Shown: positions 8,890 through 18,810, counted from the first letter of the stretch. The stretch is 64,000 nucleotides of DNA from an uncultured Bacillaceae bacterium (GCA_937951955.1 CALGAD010000067.1:44304-108303), one strand, 5' to 3'. Translations and numbers: made by a program. The notes: generated by a model from the sequence alone, not told the origin.

Positions 8890-10863
8890 TCAGTCGTAGG
8901 GAACGACTTCTTCAACAAAAACCGTTCCATCGATGGTGATTTTATATTTCGCACTGGAATCCGGCGGAATTAATAGATCGATCTGGACCATGGTATCCTC
9001 GGAAATTTCCAGGGTGTCATACGGTTCATTATAATTGTGGTTCACATCATCGACGTAAATATGAACGGTTTGTGTATTGCCTTCGGCCATTTCCGGGGAA
9101 AACGGAACTTTCAAGACGATTTGCATCGGTCGGGGCGGTAAAGGTTCCGGTCCCTTCGATATGATCACGTGAATGGTGTCACCCTTTTTCATCTGCGTAC
9201 CTGGTGGTGTATCTTGCCGGATGACATTGCCCTGGGGAACATGATCGTTATATTCTTCAGTTGTGTTGATGTTAAGCCCCATGCGGCTGGCATAGCCGTT
9301 TAAAGCTTCCAAACTGTAATTCGTTAAATCATCAAGGGCAAAGGTTTCCTCCCCTTTACTTACCGTAAAGACAAGCTCTGTCTCATCGGGAACGATTTGC
9401 GTCCCGGCTTCCGGTTCTTGACTGATGATGGTTCCCGGTTCACTTTCATCAAAAACTTCTTCGATATCGATGGTGCTAAAGCCAACGTCTTCTAGCTCAC
9501 GAAGGACATCGTCAATCTTGCGACCGGTGTAATCCCGAAGTGTTATCGTTTCTTTACCGATACTGATATAAATATTCACTTCGGCGCCTTCTTTAACGGT
9601 TTTACCAGCCTTCGGATCCGTTTTGATGACATGATTTTCCGGTACTTCATCGTCATTGATCGGTATTTGTTCTCCGATTTCCAATCCAGCATCGGTCAAT
9701 ACCTCGATCGCTTCTTCAATTTCCATACCTGCCACATCCGGTACTTCCACATCTTTCGGACCAAACAAAGTCGGGAAGACAAAAACGATAAACAGTCCTA
9801 AAAGGATGATCAGCACCGAGATGCCCCCGATGATCCACGGCCACTTTTTCTTCACCTTCCTGTCCTTTTTCCCCGTTTCTTCTTTCCTTTTAACAGGAGA
9901 TGCGGTCGGATTCATGGAATTTGTCGTTGGCCGTTCCGTTTCCACCGTATTCTCCTCTTCCCGAGGATCATTTTGTATGATCGGAATAACCTTTGTTTCT
10001 TCGTCATCTACGGGGAAAACGACTGGATCTTCATTCAAGCGCTCGGGATCCAGGCAAGTTTTCAAATCGGCGATCATTTCTTCCACATCGTCATAGCGAT
10101 AATACGGATCTTTCGCTGTTGCTTTAATCACGATGTTTTCCACGCTTTGCGGGATTGCCGGATTAAATTGTCTAGGTGAGGGTGTTTCCGTTTGTAAATG
10201 TTTTAATGCGATGGAAACAGCCGATTCACCGGAAAAAGGTAAACTTCCTGTGAGCAGTTCAAACATGACGATGCCGAGAGCATAAATATCCGATTTTTTT
10301 GTCGAGATGCCACCTCGTGCCTGTTCCGGAGATATGTAATGGACCGATCCCATCACGGAATTCGTATGGGTAATGGTCGTTGAGGTGAGCGCGATGGCGA
10401 TGCCAAAATCAGTAATTTTGACATTCCCATCTTTATCAAGCAATATATTTTGCGGTTTAATATCGCGATGGATGATGTTATTTTGATGGGCGTGACTGAT
10501 TCCCGAAGTGATCTGCAACATGATATCGATCACTTTTTCAAGAGGAATCGGTGAATGTTTTTGTATATATTGTTTGAGCGTTTCACCGCTCACATATTCC
10601 ATCACTATGTAATAAATATTATCCTCTTCTCCGACATCATAAATATTGACGATATTCGGATGAACGAGACTTGTCGCGTTCATCGCTTCCCGGTGAAATC
10701 GGCGAATGAATTCTGGATCGTTGGCATAATCTAAACGCAAGATTTTTACAGCCACATATCGTTCCAAAATGATATCCCTGGCCAAATAAACATTGGCCAT
10801 ACCGCCGCCACCGATGAGTTCGATAATTTTATAACGTTCATTAATCCTCCTGCCTATTAACAT
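8890..10863 (-). CDS. prkC: Membrane Ser/Thr protein kinase with PASTA domains
   Basis: 657 aa. Cytoplasmic Hanks-type kinase domain, residues about 10-270: GGGGMANVY loop, VAVKIL lysine near 40, HRDIKPQN catalytic loop near 134, DFG near 152, APE-like SPEQARGG. A transmembrane helix lies near 343-365. The outside part has three PASTA repeats (VPDVAGMEIEEA, LRDYTGRKIDDV, LDDLTNYSLEAL), then a C-terminal Ig-like domain, exactly the layout of B. subtilis PrkC. It senses muropeptides and signals growth and spore germination. Its ATG overlaps the prpC stop (TAATG). Confidence 0.97.
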   Translation of the reverse strand: MLIGRRINERYKIIELIGGGGMANVYLARDIILERYVAVKILRLDYANDPEFIRRFHREAMNATSLVHPNIVNIYDVGEEDNIYYIVMEYVSGETLKQYIQKHSPIPLEKVIDIMLQITSGISHAHQNNIIHRDIKPQNILLDKDGNVKITDFGIAIALTSTTITHTNSVMGSVHYISPEQARGGISTKKSDIYALGIVMFELLTGSLPFSGESAVSIALKHLQTETPSPRQFNPAIPQSVENIVIKATAKDPYYRYDDVEEMIADLKTCLDPERLNEDPVVFPVDDEETKVIPIIQNDPREEENTVETERPTTNSMNPTASPVKRKEETGKKDRKVKKKWPWIIGGISVLIILLGLFIVFVFPTLFGPKDVEVPDVAGMEIEEAIEVLTDAGLEIGEQIPINDDEVPENHVIKTDPKAGKTVKEGAEVNIYISIGKETITLRDYTGRKIDDVLRELEDVGFSTIDIEEVFDESEPGTIISQEPEAGTQIVPDETELVFTVSKGEETFALDDLTNYSLEALNGYASRMGLNINTTEEYNDHVPQGNVIRQDTPPGTQMKKGDTIHVIISKGPEPLPPRPMQIVLKVPFSPEMAEGNTQTVHIYVDDVNHNYNEPYDTLEISEDTMVQIDLLIPPDSSAKYKITIDGTVFVEEVVPYD

Positions 10864-11618
10864 TACTCCTCACCCGCTTTCTCGCCTGCCGCATTGTGTA
10901 TTAAGATCAGGGAAATATTATCATCGCCACCATATTGATTGGCCAGATCGACCATTTGATCGGCTTTTTCTTCTAACCCATGATCGGAGCGGATAATTTT
11001 TTCAATTTCTTCATCCGATAGTTGGTTCGTCAGCCCATCGGAACAAAGGAGCAAGTAATCATTTTTTTCAAAGGGAATAGTCAAAGTATCCACTTCGACG
11101 GAAAGCTCGGTACCTAAAGCGCGCAGCAGTACGTTTTTGCGCGGATGATTTTCGGCATCCTCTTTGGTTAGCTCACCAATTTTCACTAATTCATTCACGA
11201 GGGAATGGTCATCTGTGATTTGCTTTAGACCATCCGGGTTGATGATGTAACACCTGCTGTCGCCAACATTGGCGATTGTTGCGAACTTTTCTGTGCAGAT
11301 GGCGGAAACAATCGTCGTTCCCATGCCTTTTAAAGACTCATCTCGACTGGAGAGGGAAAAAATTTGGTCATTGACCTTTTGAATATTCGTGCGGAACCAC
11401 TGTTCAGCCTCCCCGGCAGTAGTGATTGCATCCGCTTCCTCCCATGCTTTTTGCAAGAGTTCTCCGGCCATCCGGCTAGCCACATCACCTGCTGCATGAC
11501 CGCCCATGCCATCGCAAACTACGGCGAGTAATACATCCGCATGATAGACGGAAACACCGGCATAATCCTCATTGTGGGCACGCACTTTTCCCCGGTCAGT
11601 TCGTACGACTGATCTCAT
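10863..11618 (-). CDS. prpC: PP2C-type Ser/Thr phosphatase PrpC
   Basis: 251 aa; reverses PrkC phosphorylation. PP2C metal-binding motifs are present: RAHNEDYAGV near residue 13, VVCDGMGGHAAGDVA near 34, GDSRCY near 118, and C-terminal GGDDNISLIL. I chose ATG 11618 (MRSVVRTDRGKVR), preceded by CGAGGTGACAAT; the frame extends 32 codons upstream with no match to the family. In B. subtilis rlmN lies just upstream; here rsmB does. Confidence 0.96.
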   Translation of the reverse strand: MRSVVRTDRGKVRAHNEDYAGVSVYHADVLLAVVCDGMGGHAAGDVASRMAGELLQKAWEEADAITTAGEAEQWFRTNIQKVNDQIFSLSSRDESLKGMGTTIVSAICTEKFATIANVGDSRCYIINPDGLKQITDDHSLVNELVKIGELTKEDAENHPRKNVLLRALGTELSVEVDTLTIPFEKNDYLLLCSDGLTNQLSDEEIEKIIRSDHGLEEKADQMVDLANQYGGDDNISLILIHNAAGEKAGEE

Positions 11619-11783
11619 ATTGTCACCTCGTCTCCTCAGGTTAACCATGTATGAACATGACTGATTCACGCAGGTGCTCGTCTCTGTTGTCTGTTCTTCC
11701 AGCCGTTCATACAAAAAATGAATTCCATATAAATTTTAATCGGAAATGTTCCTATACTTGTTCCTGTCCTTCTTTCTTATACG

Positions 11784-13127
11784 TTACTCTTTCTTTTTAA
11801 AAGTTGCAATAAAAAATCCGTCACTTTGCAAATCCTGGGGTAATAATTCTAATGTGTTTCCAGTAACAAACGGCCGGACGGATTCCGGTAAACGGTCGGC
11901 TAAATCGAGATCAGGAACAAATTCAGTATGGGTATTTAAAAAGGCACGGGCCACGTCCCTATTCTCTTTTTGGTCAACAGTACATGTACTGTATACTAGA
12001 AGCCCTCCTTTTTTTAACAGCCCGCTTACGGAATCGAGCAGATCCAGTTGAATTTCTGCCAATCGCTCAATATCGGCCTCACTTTTGCGATATTTAATAT
12101 CGGGTTTGCCCTTCAGGACACCGAGACCGGAGCAGGGCGCATCAACGAGGATTCGGTCAAAGCTTTCCGGTGGAAAATGGCTTTTCGCTTCCCTGGCATC
12201 TAATCGTTTCGTCCGAATATTCGTTAACTTTAAGCGGGAAGCATTTTCCTCGATCAACTTTATTTTGTGCTTGTGGATATCAAGCGCGGTGATTTCTCCG
12301 GAATTTTGCATCCTTTCCGCCATATGGGTCGTCTTTCCGCCCGGAGCAGCACAGGCATCTAAAATCTTTTCATCAAGAAGGGGATTGACTGCCAGTGCAA
12401 CGAGCATGGAACTTTCATCCTGGATGGTTAAATATCCTTCCTGGAAAGCTTGCGAATGGGCGAGATTCCCTTTCCTGCTTTTAAGCGCCATCGGCAAATG
12501 TCGGGATGCCTCAACGGCAAATCCTTCAGCAGTTAACCGTTCCATTACTTCTTCCGTGGATGAAACATATTCATTCACCCTGGCCGTTTGCACCGAGGGC
12601 TGTAAATTTTCCTCGCACATCGCTTTCGTCCGGGAATAGCCGTATTGTGCAACCCACCGTTTCACGAGCCAGAGTGGATGACTCGTGGCTATCGACAGCC
12701 GTTTGATCGGGTCCTGAATGTCTTCTAATGACGGTAAGCCTTTCCGCTGCATCGAGCGCAAAACTCCGTTGATAAAACCACCGATGCCGCGATGCCCTCG
12801 TTTTTTGGCAATCTCCACAGCCTCGTGAATAATAGCCCGATCCGGTATCTTTGTTAAATATACGAATTGATAAACGGACAGGCGCAATAAGTTGCGGACC
12901 CAGGAGTCCAGTTTCTTCTGCTTTTTAATAAAAGGAACGAGAAAATAGTCCAGAGTCATTTTCCGCTGCAAGGTCCCGTAACAAAGTTCCGTCAACAGGC
13001 GGCGATCCGCATCATTTAAATTGTGTTTTTTGATCGTTTCGTTTAGAAGGAGATTGCTATAGCTTTGTTGTTTCTCGACCAATTCGAGAAGGTCTAGTGC
13101 AATCTCGCGCACACGTTTTTTTGCCAT
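11784..13127 (-). CDS. rsmB: 16S rRNA (cytosine-967-C5)-methyltransferase
   Basis: 447 aa. N-terminal NusB-like RNA-binding domain (about 1-140) and C-terminal SAM-dependent RsmB/NOP2 domain: DACAAPGGKTTHMAE near 262, VDAPCSGLGV near 330 with the release cysteine, and YSTCTV near 383 with the catalytic cysteine. Start ATG 13127, 1 bp after the fmt stop. The usual neighbour rlmN is missing downstream. Confidence 0.96.
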   Translation of the reverse strand: MAKKRVREIALDLLELVEKQQSYSNLLLNETIKKHNLNDADRRLLTELCYGTLQRKMTLDYFLVPFIKKQKKLDSWVRNLLRLSVYQFVYLTKIPDRAIIHEAVEIAKKRGHRGIGGFINGVLRSMQRKGLPSLEDIQDPIKRLSIATSHPLWLVKRWVAQYGYSRTKAMCEENLQPSVQTARVNEYVSSTEEVMERLTAEGFAVEASRHLPMALKSRKGNLAHSQAFQEGYLTIQDESSMLVALAVNPLLDEKILDACAAPGGKTTHMAERMQNSGEITALDIHKHKIKLIEENASRLKLTNIRTKRLDAREAKSHFPPESFDRILVDAPCSGLGVLKGKPDIKYRKSEADIERLAEIQLDLLDSVSGLLKKGGLLVYSTCTVDQKENRDVARAFLNTHTEFVPDLDLADRLPESVRPFVTGNTLELLPQDLQSDGFFIATFKKKE

Positions 13128-13128
13128 G

Positions 13129-14067
13129 TTAGCCCCCTAAAATCATTCCTTCTTTTATTTGATGCCCGCTTAAAAATTGCTCCGCAGTCATCCGCTTTTT
13201 ACCGGAAAGCTGTAAATCGGTAATTTTAATTCCCGTATCATCGCCGGTGGCAACAATGATTCCGTCTTTTTCAATTTTCACAATCGTTCCCGGTTCTGCT
13301 TCTGTCTTAAGCGGGACCTTTTCACCCCACCAAACTTTTAATGTTTTCCCGTTTAATGTGGTGTAGCTGACTGGCCAGGGATGGAGTCCACGAATATGGT
13401 TATAAATCTCTTCTCCCGTTCTAGTCCAGTCGATTTTTTCCTGTTCCCGTTTGATATTGTAAGCATAGGTTGCCTCTTCATCGTTTTGCTTTCGGGGCGT
13501 GATCTCACCGCGCAACAATTTCGGCAAGGTTTCGCTTAAAAGTTTGGCTCCTGCTTTGCTTAATTTATCATGCAAGCTCCCGGTCGTATCTCGCTCATCA
13601 ATCGGGACGACAACCTGGCTTAAAATATCACCTGCATCCAGTTTTTCCACCATATACATGATCGTGATACCCGTTTCTTTTTTTCCTTGCATAATCGCGT
13701 AATGGATCGGTGCACCGCCGCGCAATTCCGGAAGTAAAGAGGCATGGACGTTGATGCACCCGTATTTTGGATAGTCGAGTAATTCTTTTGGTAAAATCTG
13801 TCCGTAAGCACACGTAACGACTAATTCCGGTTCTAGTGCCAGGATTTCTTGTAACGATTCGGGTTTGCGCAGTTTTTCCGGTTGATAGACCGGGATGTTG
13901 TATTCTTGAGCAGTCACTTTCACCGGCGGCGGAGTAATGACTCTTTTTCTGCCGACGGGGCGATCCGGCTGGGTCACAACCCCGATGACATCGTATTTGT
14001 CTTCAATCAACTGCTTTAATACCGGAACGGCGAACTCGGGCGTTCCCATAAACAAGGTTTTTACCAT
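13129..14067 (-). CDS. fmt: Methionyl-tRNA formyltransferase
   Basis: 312 aa; formylates initiator Met-tRNA using 10-formyl-THF. Conserved FMGTPEFAVPVL at the N-terminus, the catalytic region NVHASLLPELRGGAPIHYAI near residues 105-125, and a C-terminal OB-like domain. Peptide deformylase (def), which normally precedes fmt, is absent: the priA stop is only 36 bp upstream. Confidence 0.97.
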   Translation of the reverse strand: MVKTLFMGTPEFAVPVLKQLIEDKYDVIGVVTQPDRPVGRKRVITPPPVKVTAQEYNIPVYQPEKLRKPESLQEILALEPELVVTCAYGQILPKELLDYPKYGCINVHASLLPELRGGAPIHYAIMQGKKETGITIMYMVEKLDAGDILSQVVVPIDERDTTGSLHDKLSKAGAKLLSETLPKLLRGEITPRKQNDEEATYAYNIKREQEKIDWTRTGEEIYNHIRGLHPWPVSYTTLNGKTLKVWWGEKVPLKTEAEPGTIVKIEKDGIIVATGDDTGIKITDLQLSGKKRMTAEQFLSGHQIKEGMILGG

Positions 14068-14103
14068 TTTCCATTCAACCTTTCGTGCACATATTTCCTA
14101 TTT

Positions 14104-16518
14104 TTACATCATTGAAAAAGGGTTCAAGTCAATTGAAATTGATAATCCCTTGCTCACCTGTAAATCGTGGAAGTGAGCGGTTATTTTCTTTAAAGCGGTA
14201 ATTAAATTCGGTTCCCGTCTATACTTAATGATCATTTGATAGCGGAAGCGATTGTTTATGCGAGCAATTGGGGCAACTTGAGGTCCCAGAACAATCGCCT
14301 CATTCGATAATTGGGCTTTCATATAAGCTGTCATTTTCTCAATCGTCGTAACGACAAGCTGTAAGTTTTCATGGCTTACCTGAACGAGCGCCAGGTAATA
14401 AAAAGGCGGATACTGACCGCGCTTCCGCATCACCATTTCGTACCGGTAAAACGTCTTGTAGTCATGATTTTTCGCCAGCTGGATACTGTAATGTTCCGGC
14501 GTATATGTTTGAATAATCACTTCTCCCGGTTTATCATGCCGGCCAGCGCGGCCGCTCACTTGCGTCAATAATTGAAAGGTTTTTTCCGATGAACGAAAAT
14601 CCGGAATGTGCAAAGACGTATCTGCCGATAACACACCGACTAAGGTAATGTTCGGAAAATCAAGCCCTTTTGCAATCATCTGAGTGCCGAGGAGAATATC
14701 CGCTTTCCCTTCCTGGAAATCATTAAGCAATTTTTCGTGGGCGCCTTTACGACGCGTTGTATCAACATCCATACGGATTATACGCGCTTCAGGTATTAAT
14801 TTTCCGATCTCTTCCTCCACTTTCTGTGTACCCGTGCCGAAAAAACGGATATGCTGGCTGCCGCATTCCGGACAGCGCGATGGGGCATATTCTTCATAAC
14901 CGCAATAATGGCATTTTAATTGATTCCCGTGCTTATGGTATGTTAACGAAATTTCACAATGGGGGCAGTGAACGACAAGGCCACAATCGCGGCACATGAC
15001 GAAGGAAGAGTAACCTCGGCGATTCAGAAGAAGCACGATTTGTTCTTTTTTCTCAATCCGCTCCTTCATTTTTTCTAAAAGAAGACGGGAAAACATTGAC
15101 CGGTTTCCTTCTTTGAGTTCATCGCGCATATCGACGATTTCAACTGGCGGTAATTCGGCCTGATTGATGCGCGTTTCCAGTGTCAATAATTGGTATACCC
15201 CTTTTTGCGCCCGGGCATAACTTTCAAGTGAAGGCGTTGCGCTGCCGAGAACGACAGGACAATGATGGATTTTTCCCCGTTCAATCGCGATATCGCGTGC
15301 ATGATAACGCGGGGTATCTTCCTGCTTGTAGCTCGTTTCATGTTCTTCATCGATTATAATAATTCCTAAATTTTCAAACGGGGCAAAGATGGCGGAACGG
15401 GCGCCGACAACGACCTGAACTTCCTTCCGCTGAATTTTTCGCCATTCATCATATTTTTCACCTAATGAAAGACGGGAATGCATGACAGCAACATTATCCC
15501 CGAAACGCCCTTTGAAGCGCTCCACCATCTGCGGGGTCAATGAAATTTCCGGAACGAGGACTATCGCCTCTTTCCCCCGGGCGATCACCTGTTCAATGGC
15601 CTGTAGATAGATTTCCGTTTTGCCGCTCCCCGTAACACCGTGGAGAAGATAGACGAGGTGCTCATTATTGGCAATGGATTGTAAAATCGGCTGAATCACC
15701 TGCTGCTGATTTTCCGTTAACGCCAGAGGTTCGGTCTTTTTAAAGACGCGATCTTTGTATGGGTCACGGTATTCCTCATGCTCTTCCTTCTTTAATATTC
15801 CTTTTTCGACCAGTGAATTCAAGGATGTGCGGGGATCTTTGATATAATTGCTGAGATCCTTGATTTGAATCGGAGTAAAATGTTCCAGGAAAAATTCGAT
15901 AATTTGCTTTTGCTTTTTGCCCCATTTGTGTTCATCCGCCAAACGCTGCAGTTCTTCTGCATCCACTGCCGGCAAGTAATAAACATTTTTTTTCTTATTT
16001 CCTTTACTTTTTATTTCATAAAGAACTTCGAAAAACCCTTCTCTCGATTTGCGATATAAATAAGATGGTTTTACATATTTTTCAGCTTCTTGCCATAACA
16101 CTCTATCGCTTTTTGCAAAAAGCTTTTGTAAATCATCAGGAAGTTCGTTGAGAGACGTATTTTCGCCGAGCAGCAAATATTTTTCATATTTTGCTTTTAA
16201 TGCAGGGGGCAACATAACTTGATAGGCGGAAATTTTAAAGCACAACGTATTTTCGGCAAGATAATGCCCGAGATACAGGAGCTCCTCATTTAAAACGGGG
16301 ACGGCATCCATCGGTTCAATAATCGGTTTTAGCCGGGCTTCATAGTCGGTTTCGTCTTTCAATGCAATAACAAACCCCTGCAGTTTCCGGGGACCGAAGG
16401 GGACGATTACCCGCATCCCCGGTTGGATGAAATCTTGCCATTCTTCCGGAATGGCGTAATCGAAGGGCCTGTCCGTTTGCAATGTGGGCACATCAACGAT
16501 TACACTAGCGATTTTCAT
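14104..16518 (-). CDS. priA: Primosomal replication protein N' (PriA helicase)
   Basis: 804 aa 3'-5' helicase that restarts stalled forks. N-terminal DNA-binding domain, Walker A HGVTGSGKTEIYLQAI near residue 292, DEEH box near 389, then two zinc-binding cysteine clusters (CRDCGLVVHCPHC ... CHYCGY ... CPECG) near 505-555, and helicase C domain with GTQMIAKGLDFPN. The ATG lies inside the 3' end of coaBC (14-bp overlap), so it is coupled to it. Confidence 0.97.
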   Translation of the reverse strand: MKIASVIVDVPTLQTDRPFDYAIPEEWQDFIQPGMRVIVPFGPRKLQGFVIALKDETDYEARLKPIIEPMDAVPVLNEELLYLGHYLAENTLCFKISAYQVMLPPALKAKYEKYLLLGENTSLNELPDDLQKLFAKSDRVLWQEAEKYVKPSYLYRKSREGFFEVLYEIKSKGNKKKNVYYLPAVDAEELQRLADEHKWGKKQKQIIEFFLEHFTPIQIKDLSNYIKDPRTSLNSLVEKGILKKEEHEEYRDPYKDRVFKKTEPLALTENQQQVIQPILQSIANNEHLVYLLHGVTGSGKTEIYLQAIEQVIARGKEAIVLVPEISLTPQMVERFKGRFGDNVAVMHSRLSLGEKYDEWRKIQRKEVQVVVGARSAIFAPFENLGIIIIDEEHETSYKQEDTPRYHARDIAIERGKIHHCPVVLGSATPSLESYARAQKGVYQLLTLETRINQAELPPVEIVDMRDELKEGNRSMFSRLLLEKMKERIEKKEQIVLLLNRRGYSSFVMCRDCGLVVHCPHCEISLTYHKHGNQLKCHYCGYEEYAPSRCPECGSQHIRFFGTGTQKVEEEIGKLIPEARIIRMDVDTTRRKGAHEKLLNDFQEGKADILLGTQMIAKGLDFPNITLVGVLSADTSLHIPDFRSSEKTFQLLTQVSGRAGRHDKPGEVIIQTYTPEHYSIQLAKNHDYKTFYRYEMVMRKRGQYPPFYYLALVQVSHENLQLVVTTIEKMTAYMKAQLSNEAIVLGPQVAPIARINNRFRYQMIIKYRREPNLITALKKITAHFHDLQVSKGLSISIDLNPFSMM

Positions 16519-17719
16519 TGGACTCTTCCTTTTTCAAGCTTTGCTCAATTTCTTTTAACACCTCGAACGCAACTTGCGCCTTCGGCATTTTCGGTAAGGC
16601 GCGCTTTTCTCCATTTCTTTTAAAAATCGTGACGATATTCGTATCAGAACCGAAGCCAGCACCTTCCTGCTTCACATCATTGACAACAATCATATCGGCA
16701 TTTTTCTCCGCTAATTTTTTCCGGGCATTTTCTTCGACATGTTCAGTTTCAGCGGCAAAACCTACAAGAAACTGACCGCGTTTTCTTTTCCCCAATTCTA
16801 GCAAAATATCCTTCGTCCGCTCCATATGGATGACGAGGGTATCATCACTTTTTTTCAGCTTGTGTTCGGAAACCACACTCGGGCGATAATCTGCAACAGC
16901 TGCTGTTTTAATGATAATATCGACATGCTCATAATGTTCCAGGACCTTTTCAAACATCTCCTGTGCACTTTCCACATGGATCACACGCACGTTTTCAGGA
17001 GCCGGAAGCGCAACAGGGCCGGAGATGAGGGTTACATCTGCTCCGAGCTTCGCTGCCTGTTCGGCAAAAGCATATCCCATTTTTCCTGTAGAATAATTCG
17101 TTATATAGCGGACCGGATCGATTTTCTCCCGGGTCGGTCCGGCGGTAATTAAAATCCGCTTCCCTGCAAAAGGACGGGGGCTAGTGAAAAATTCGTGAAT
17201 ATGGTGAATGATCTCTTCCGGCTCGGCCATACGCCCTTTCCCGACATAGCCGCACGCTAAATATCCTTCATTCGGTTCAATAAAGTGATATCCTCTTTGC
17301 TGTAATACTTCCATGTTTTTTTGTACGGCCGGATGGCTGTACATATGAACATTCATGCTCGGTGCCAGAAAGACCGGTTTTGTAGTTGCTAACAGAGTTG
17401 TTGAAATCATATCATCGGCAATGCCATTGGCCAGCTTACCGATGATATTGGCTGTGGCCGGAGCGATAATGATACAATCGGCCCACTCGGCGAGGTCGAT
17501 ATGGGCAATTTTTTCGGGATCGATTTCAGCAAATGTATCCAAATAAACAGGATTCCGAGAAATCGCTTGAAAGGTTAACGGGGTAACAAATTTCGCTGCA
17601 TTTTCTGTCATCATCACCTTTACATCCACATTCATTTGTGTCAATTTACTTGTCAAGGCGACAGCTTTATAGGCAGCGATACCACCCGTTACACAGAGTA
17701 AGACTTGTTTGTTCTGCAT
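16505..17719 (-). CDS. coaBC: Bifunctional phosphopantothenoylcysteine decarboxylase / phosphopantothenate-cysteine ligase
   Basis: 404 aa, two steps of coenzyme A synthesis. The N-terminal flavoprotein domain (CoaC) has GGIAAYKA, the PSMNVHMY substrate clamp near 110 and the catalytic cysteine in LACGYVGKGRMAEP near 155. The C-terminal CoaB domain starts near 190 with TAGPTREKIDPVRYITN and NYSTGKMG, followed by the lysine-rich HKLKKSDD CTP-binding segment. ATG 17719 is preceded by GAGAGGGAAGAGG; an ATG six codons upstream overlaps that site and was not used. Follows rpoZ after a 220-bp gap with a terminator. Confidence 0.96.
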   Translation of the reverse strand: MQNKQVLLCVTGGIAAYKAVALTSKLTQMNVDVKVMMTENAAKFVTPLTFQAISRNPVYLDTFAEIDPEKIAHIDLAEWADCIIIAPATANIIGKLANGIADDMISTTLLATTKPVFLAPSMNVHMYSHPAVQKNMEVLQQRGYHFIEPNEGYLACGYVGKGRMAEPEEIIHHIHEFFTSPRPFAGKRILITAGPTREKIDPVRYITNYSTGKMGYAFAEQAAKLGADVTLISGPVALPAPENVRVIHVESAQEMFEKVLEHYEHVDIIIKTAAVADYRPSVVSEHKLKKSDDTLVIHMERTKDILLELGKRKRGQFLVGFAAETEHVEENARKKLAEKNADMIVVNDVKQEGAGFGSDTNIVTIFKRNGEKRALPKMPKAQVAFEVLKEIEQSLKKEESNENR

Positions 17720-17900
17720 CCTCTTCCCTCTCTCCATTTAGTCATCCGTTTTTTCATCATATCATAATTTCAAGGGCGAAATGATAGTGAACACTCGGTA
17801 TAGGTTTGAATGAAGTGCGACGGGCATTCACAAAATATTGAAGAGCTATTTTTTGCTAATCAAGAAACATCATCCGAGGAAAATTACGTAAAAATAAGAA

Positions 17901-17922
17901 AAGGGAGACTCCCGTCACCCTT
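17901..17922 (-). terminator. Probable terminator after rpoZ
   Basis: Minus strand AAGGG-T-GAC / GTC-T-CCCTT with one internal mismatch, followed by TTCTTATTTTT. The remaining part of the 17720-17942 gap shows no gene. Confidence 0.6.
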
Positions 17923-17942
17923 CTTCCACATCCGTTCAATTT

Positions 17943-18182
17943 TTACAAGTTTTGCAGTTCATCTTCCGGTCGAATTTTCTTTGTGCCTTCATCGACAGCC
18001 AACAAGCCTGCTGCTACCTCTTCCAGTGCTTTCCCAACATATTTCACAGATTTGTACTCTTTTTCATCTTTTAAAAAATCTTTCGTATCGAGCATTTCAC
18101 GAGCTCTTTTCGCGGTAATCGTAACGAGTAGGTATTTGGAAGGAATTTTTTCCATCAAATGATCAATGGAAGGATAAAGCAA
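17943..18182 (-). CDS. rpoZ: RNA polymerase omega subunit
   Basis: 79 aa. Core family motif SKYLLVTITAKRAREM followed by KYVGKALEEVAAGLL. I chose the TTG at 18182, giving MLYPSIDHLM, parallel to MLDPSIDSLM of B. subtilis, with GGAG nine bases upstream. An earlier in-frame TTG at 18191 touches the SD and is unlikely. Starts 2 bp beyond the gmk stop. Omega stabilises the beta' subunit. Confidence 0.95.
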   Translation of the reverse strand: MLYPSIDHLMEKIPSKYLLVTITAKRAREMLDTKDFLKDEKEYKSVKYVGKALEEVAAGLLAVDEGTKKIRPEDELQNL

Positions 18183-18183
18183 A

Positions 18184-18801
18184 TCAATCAACTCCTAATA
18201 ATTTCTTTAATTTTTTCTCGACGCGTGTTCTCCGGCAATGTTCAGCCATAACAATCGCTTTAATTTTTTCCACGGCGTTTTCCACTTTATCATTTTCAAC
18301 GACATAGTCGTATAAACTCATCATCTTCAATTCTTCCCTGGCTACAGCAAGACGGCTTTGAATTAATTCTTCGGTTTCGGTTCCGCGGCGTTTGATCCGG
18401 TTTTCTAATTCATGAAAACTCGGTGGAATTAGAAAGATGAATAAGCCGTCAGGGAATTTTTTCCGAACTTGCTTTGCTCCTTCAACTTCAATCTCCAGGA
18501 AAACATCCCGTCCTGAATCTAGTGTTTTCATCACATAGTCGACGGGCGTCCCGTAGTAATTACCAACATACTCTGTATATTCCAGGAGTTCATCATTTTT
18601 GATCATTTCTTCGAACTCTTCTCGAGTTTTAAAGAAATAATCCACTCCATCTACCTCGCCCTTTCTTTTTTCCCGGGAAGTAACGGAGATTGAATATACA
18701 AAGTCTACTTCTGGATCTTGAAAAATTGCTTTCCGCACCGTTCCTTTACCAACTCCAGATGGACCGGAAAGAACGATTAATAATCCTTTGTCTTTTTCCA
18801 C
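18184..18801 (-). CDS. gmk: Guanylate kinase
   Basis: About 205 aa; converts GMP to GDP. P-loop LSGPSGVGKGTV near residue 10, GMP-binding SREKRKGEVDGVDYFF near 38 and EYVGNYYGTP near 74. Two in-frame GTG codons are possible: 18810 and 18801. I prefer 18801 because AGGTGA lies about five bases before it and the protein then begins MEKDKGLLIVLSG, as in relatives. The order remA-gmk-rpoZ-coaBC-priA is conserved in Bacillaceae. Confidence 0.95.
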   Translation of the reverse strand: MEKDKGLLIVLSGPSGVGKGTVRKAIFQDPEVDFVYSISVTSREKRKGEVDGVDYFFKTREEFEEMIKNDELLEYTEYVGNYYGTPVDYVMKTLDSGRDVFLEIEVEGAKQVRKKFPDGLFIFLIPPSFHELENRIKRRGTETEELIQSRLAVAREELKMMSLYDYVVENDKVENAVEKIKAIVMAEHCRRTRVEKKLKKLLGVD

Positions 18802-18810
18802 ATAAGTCAC

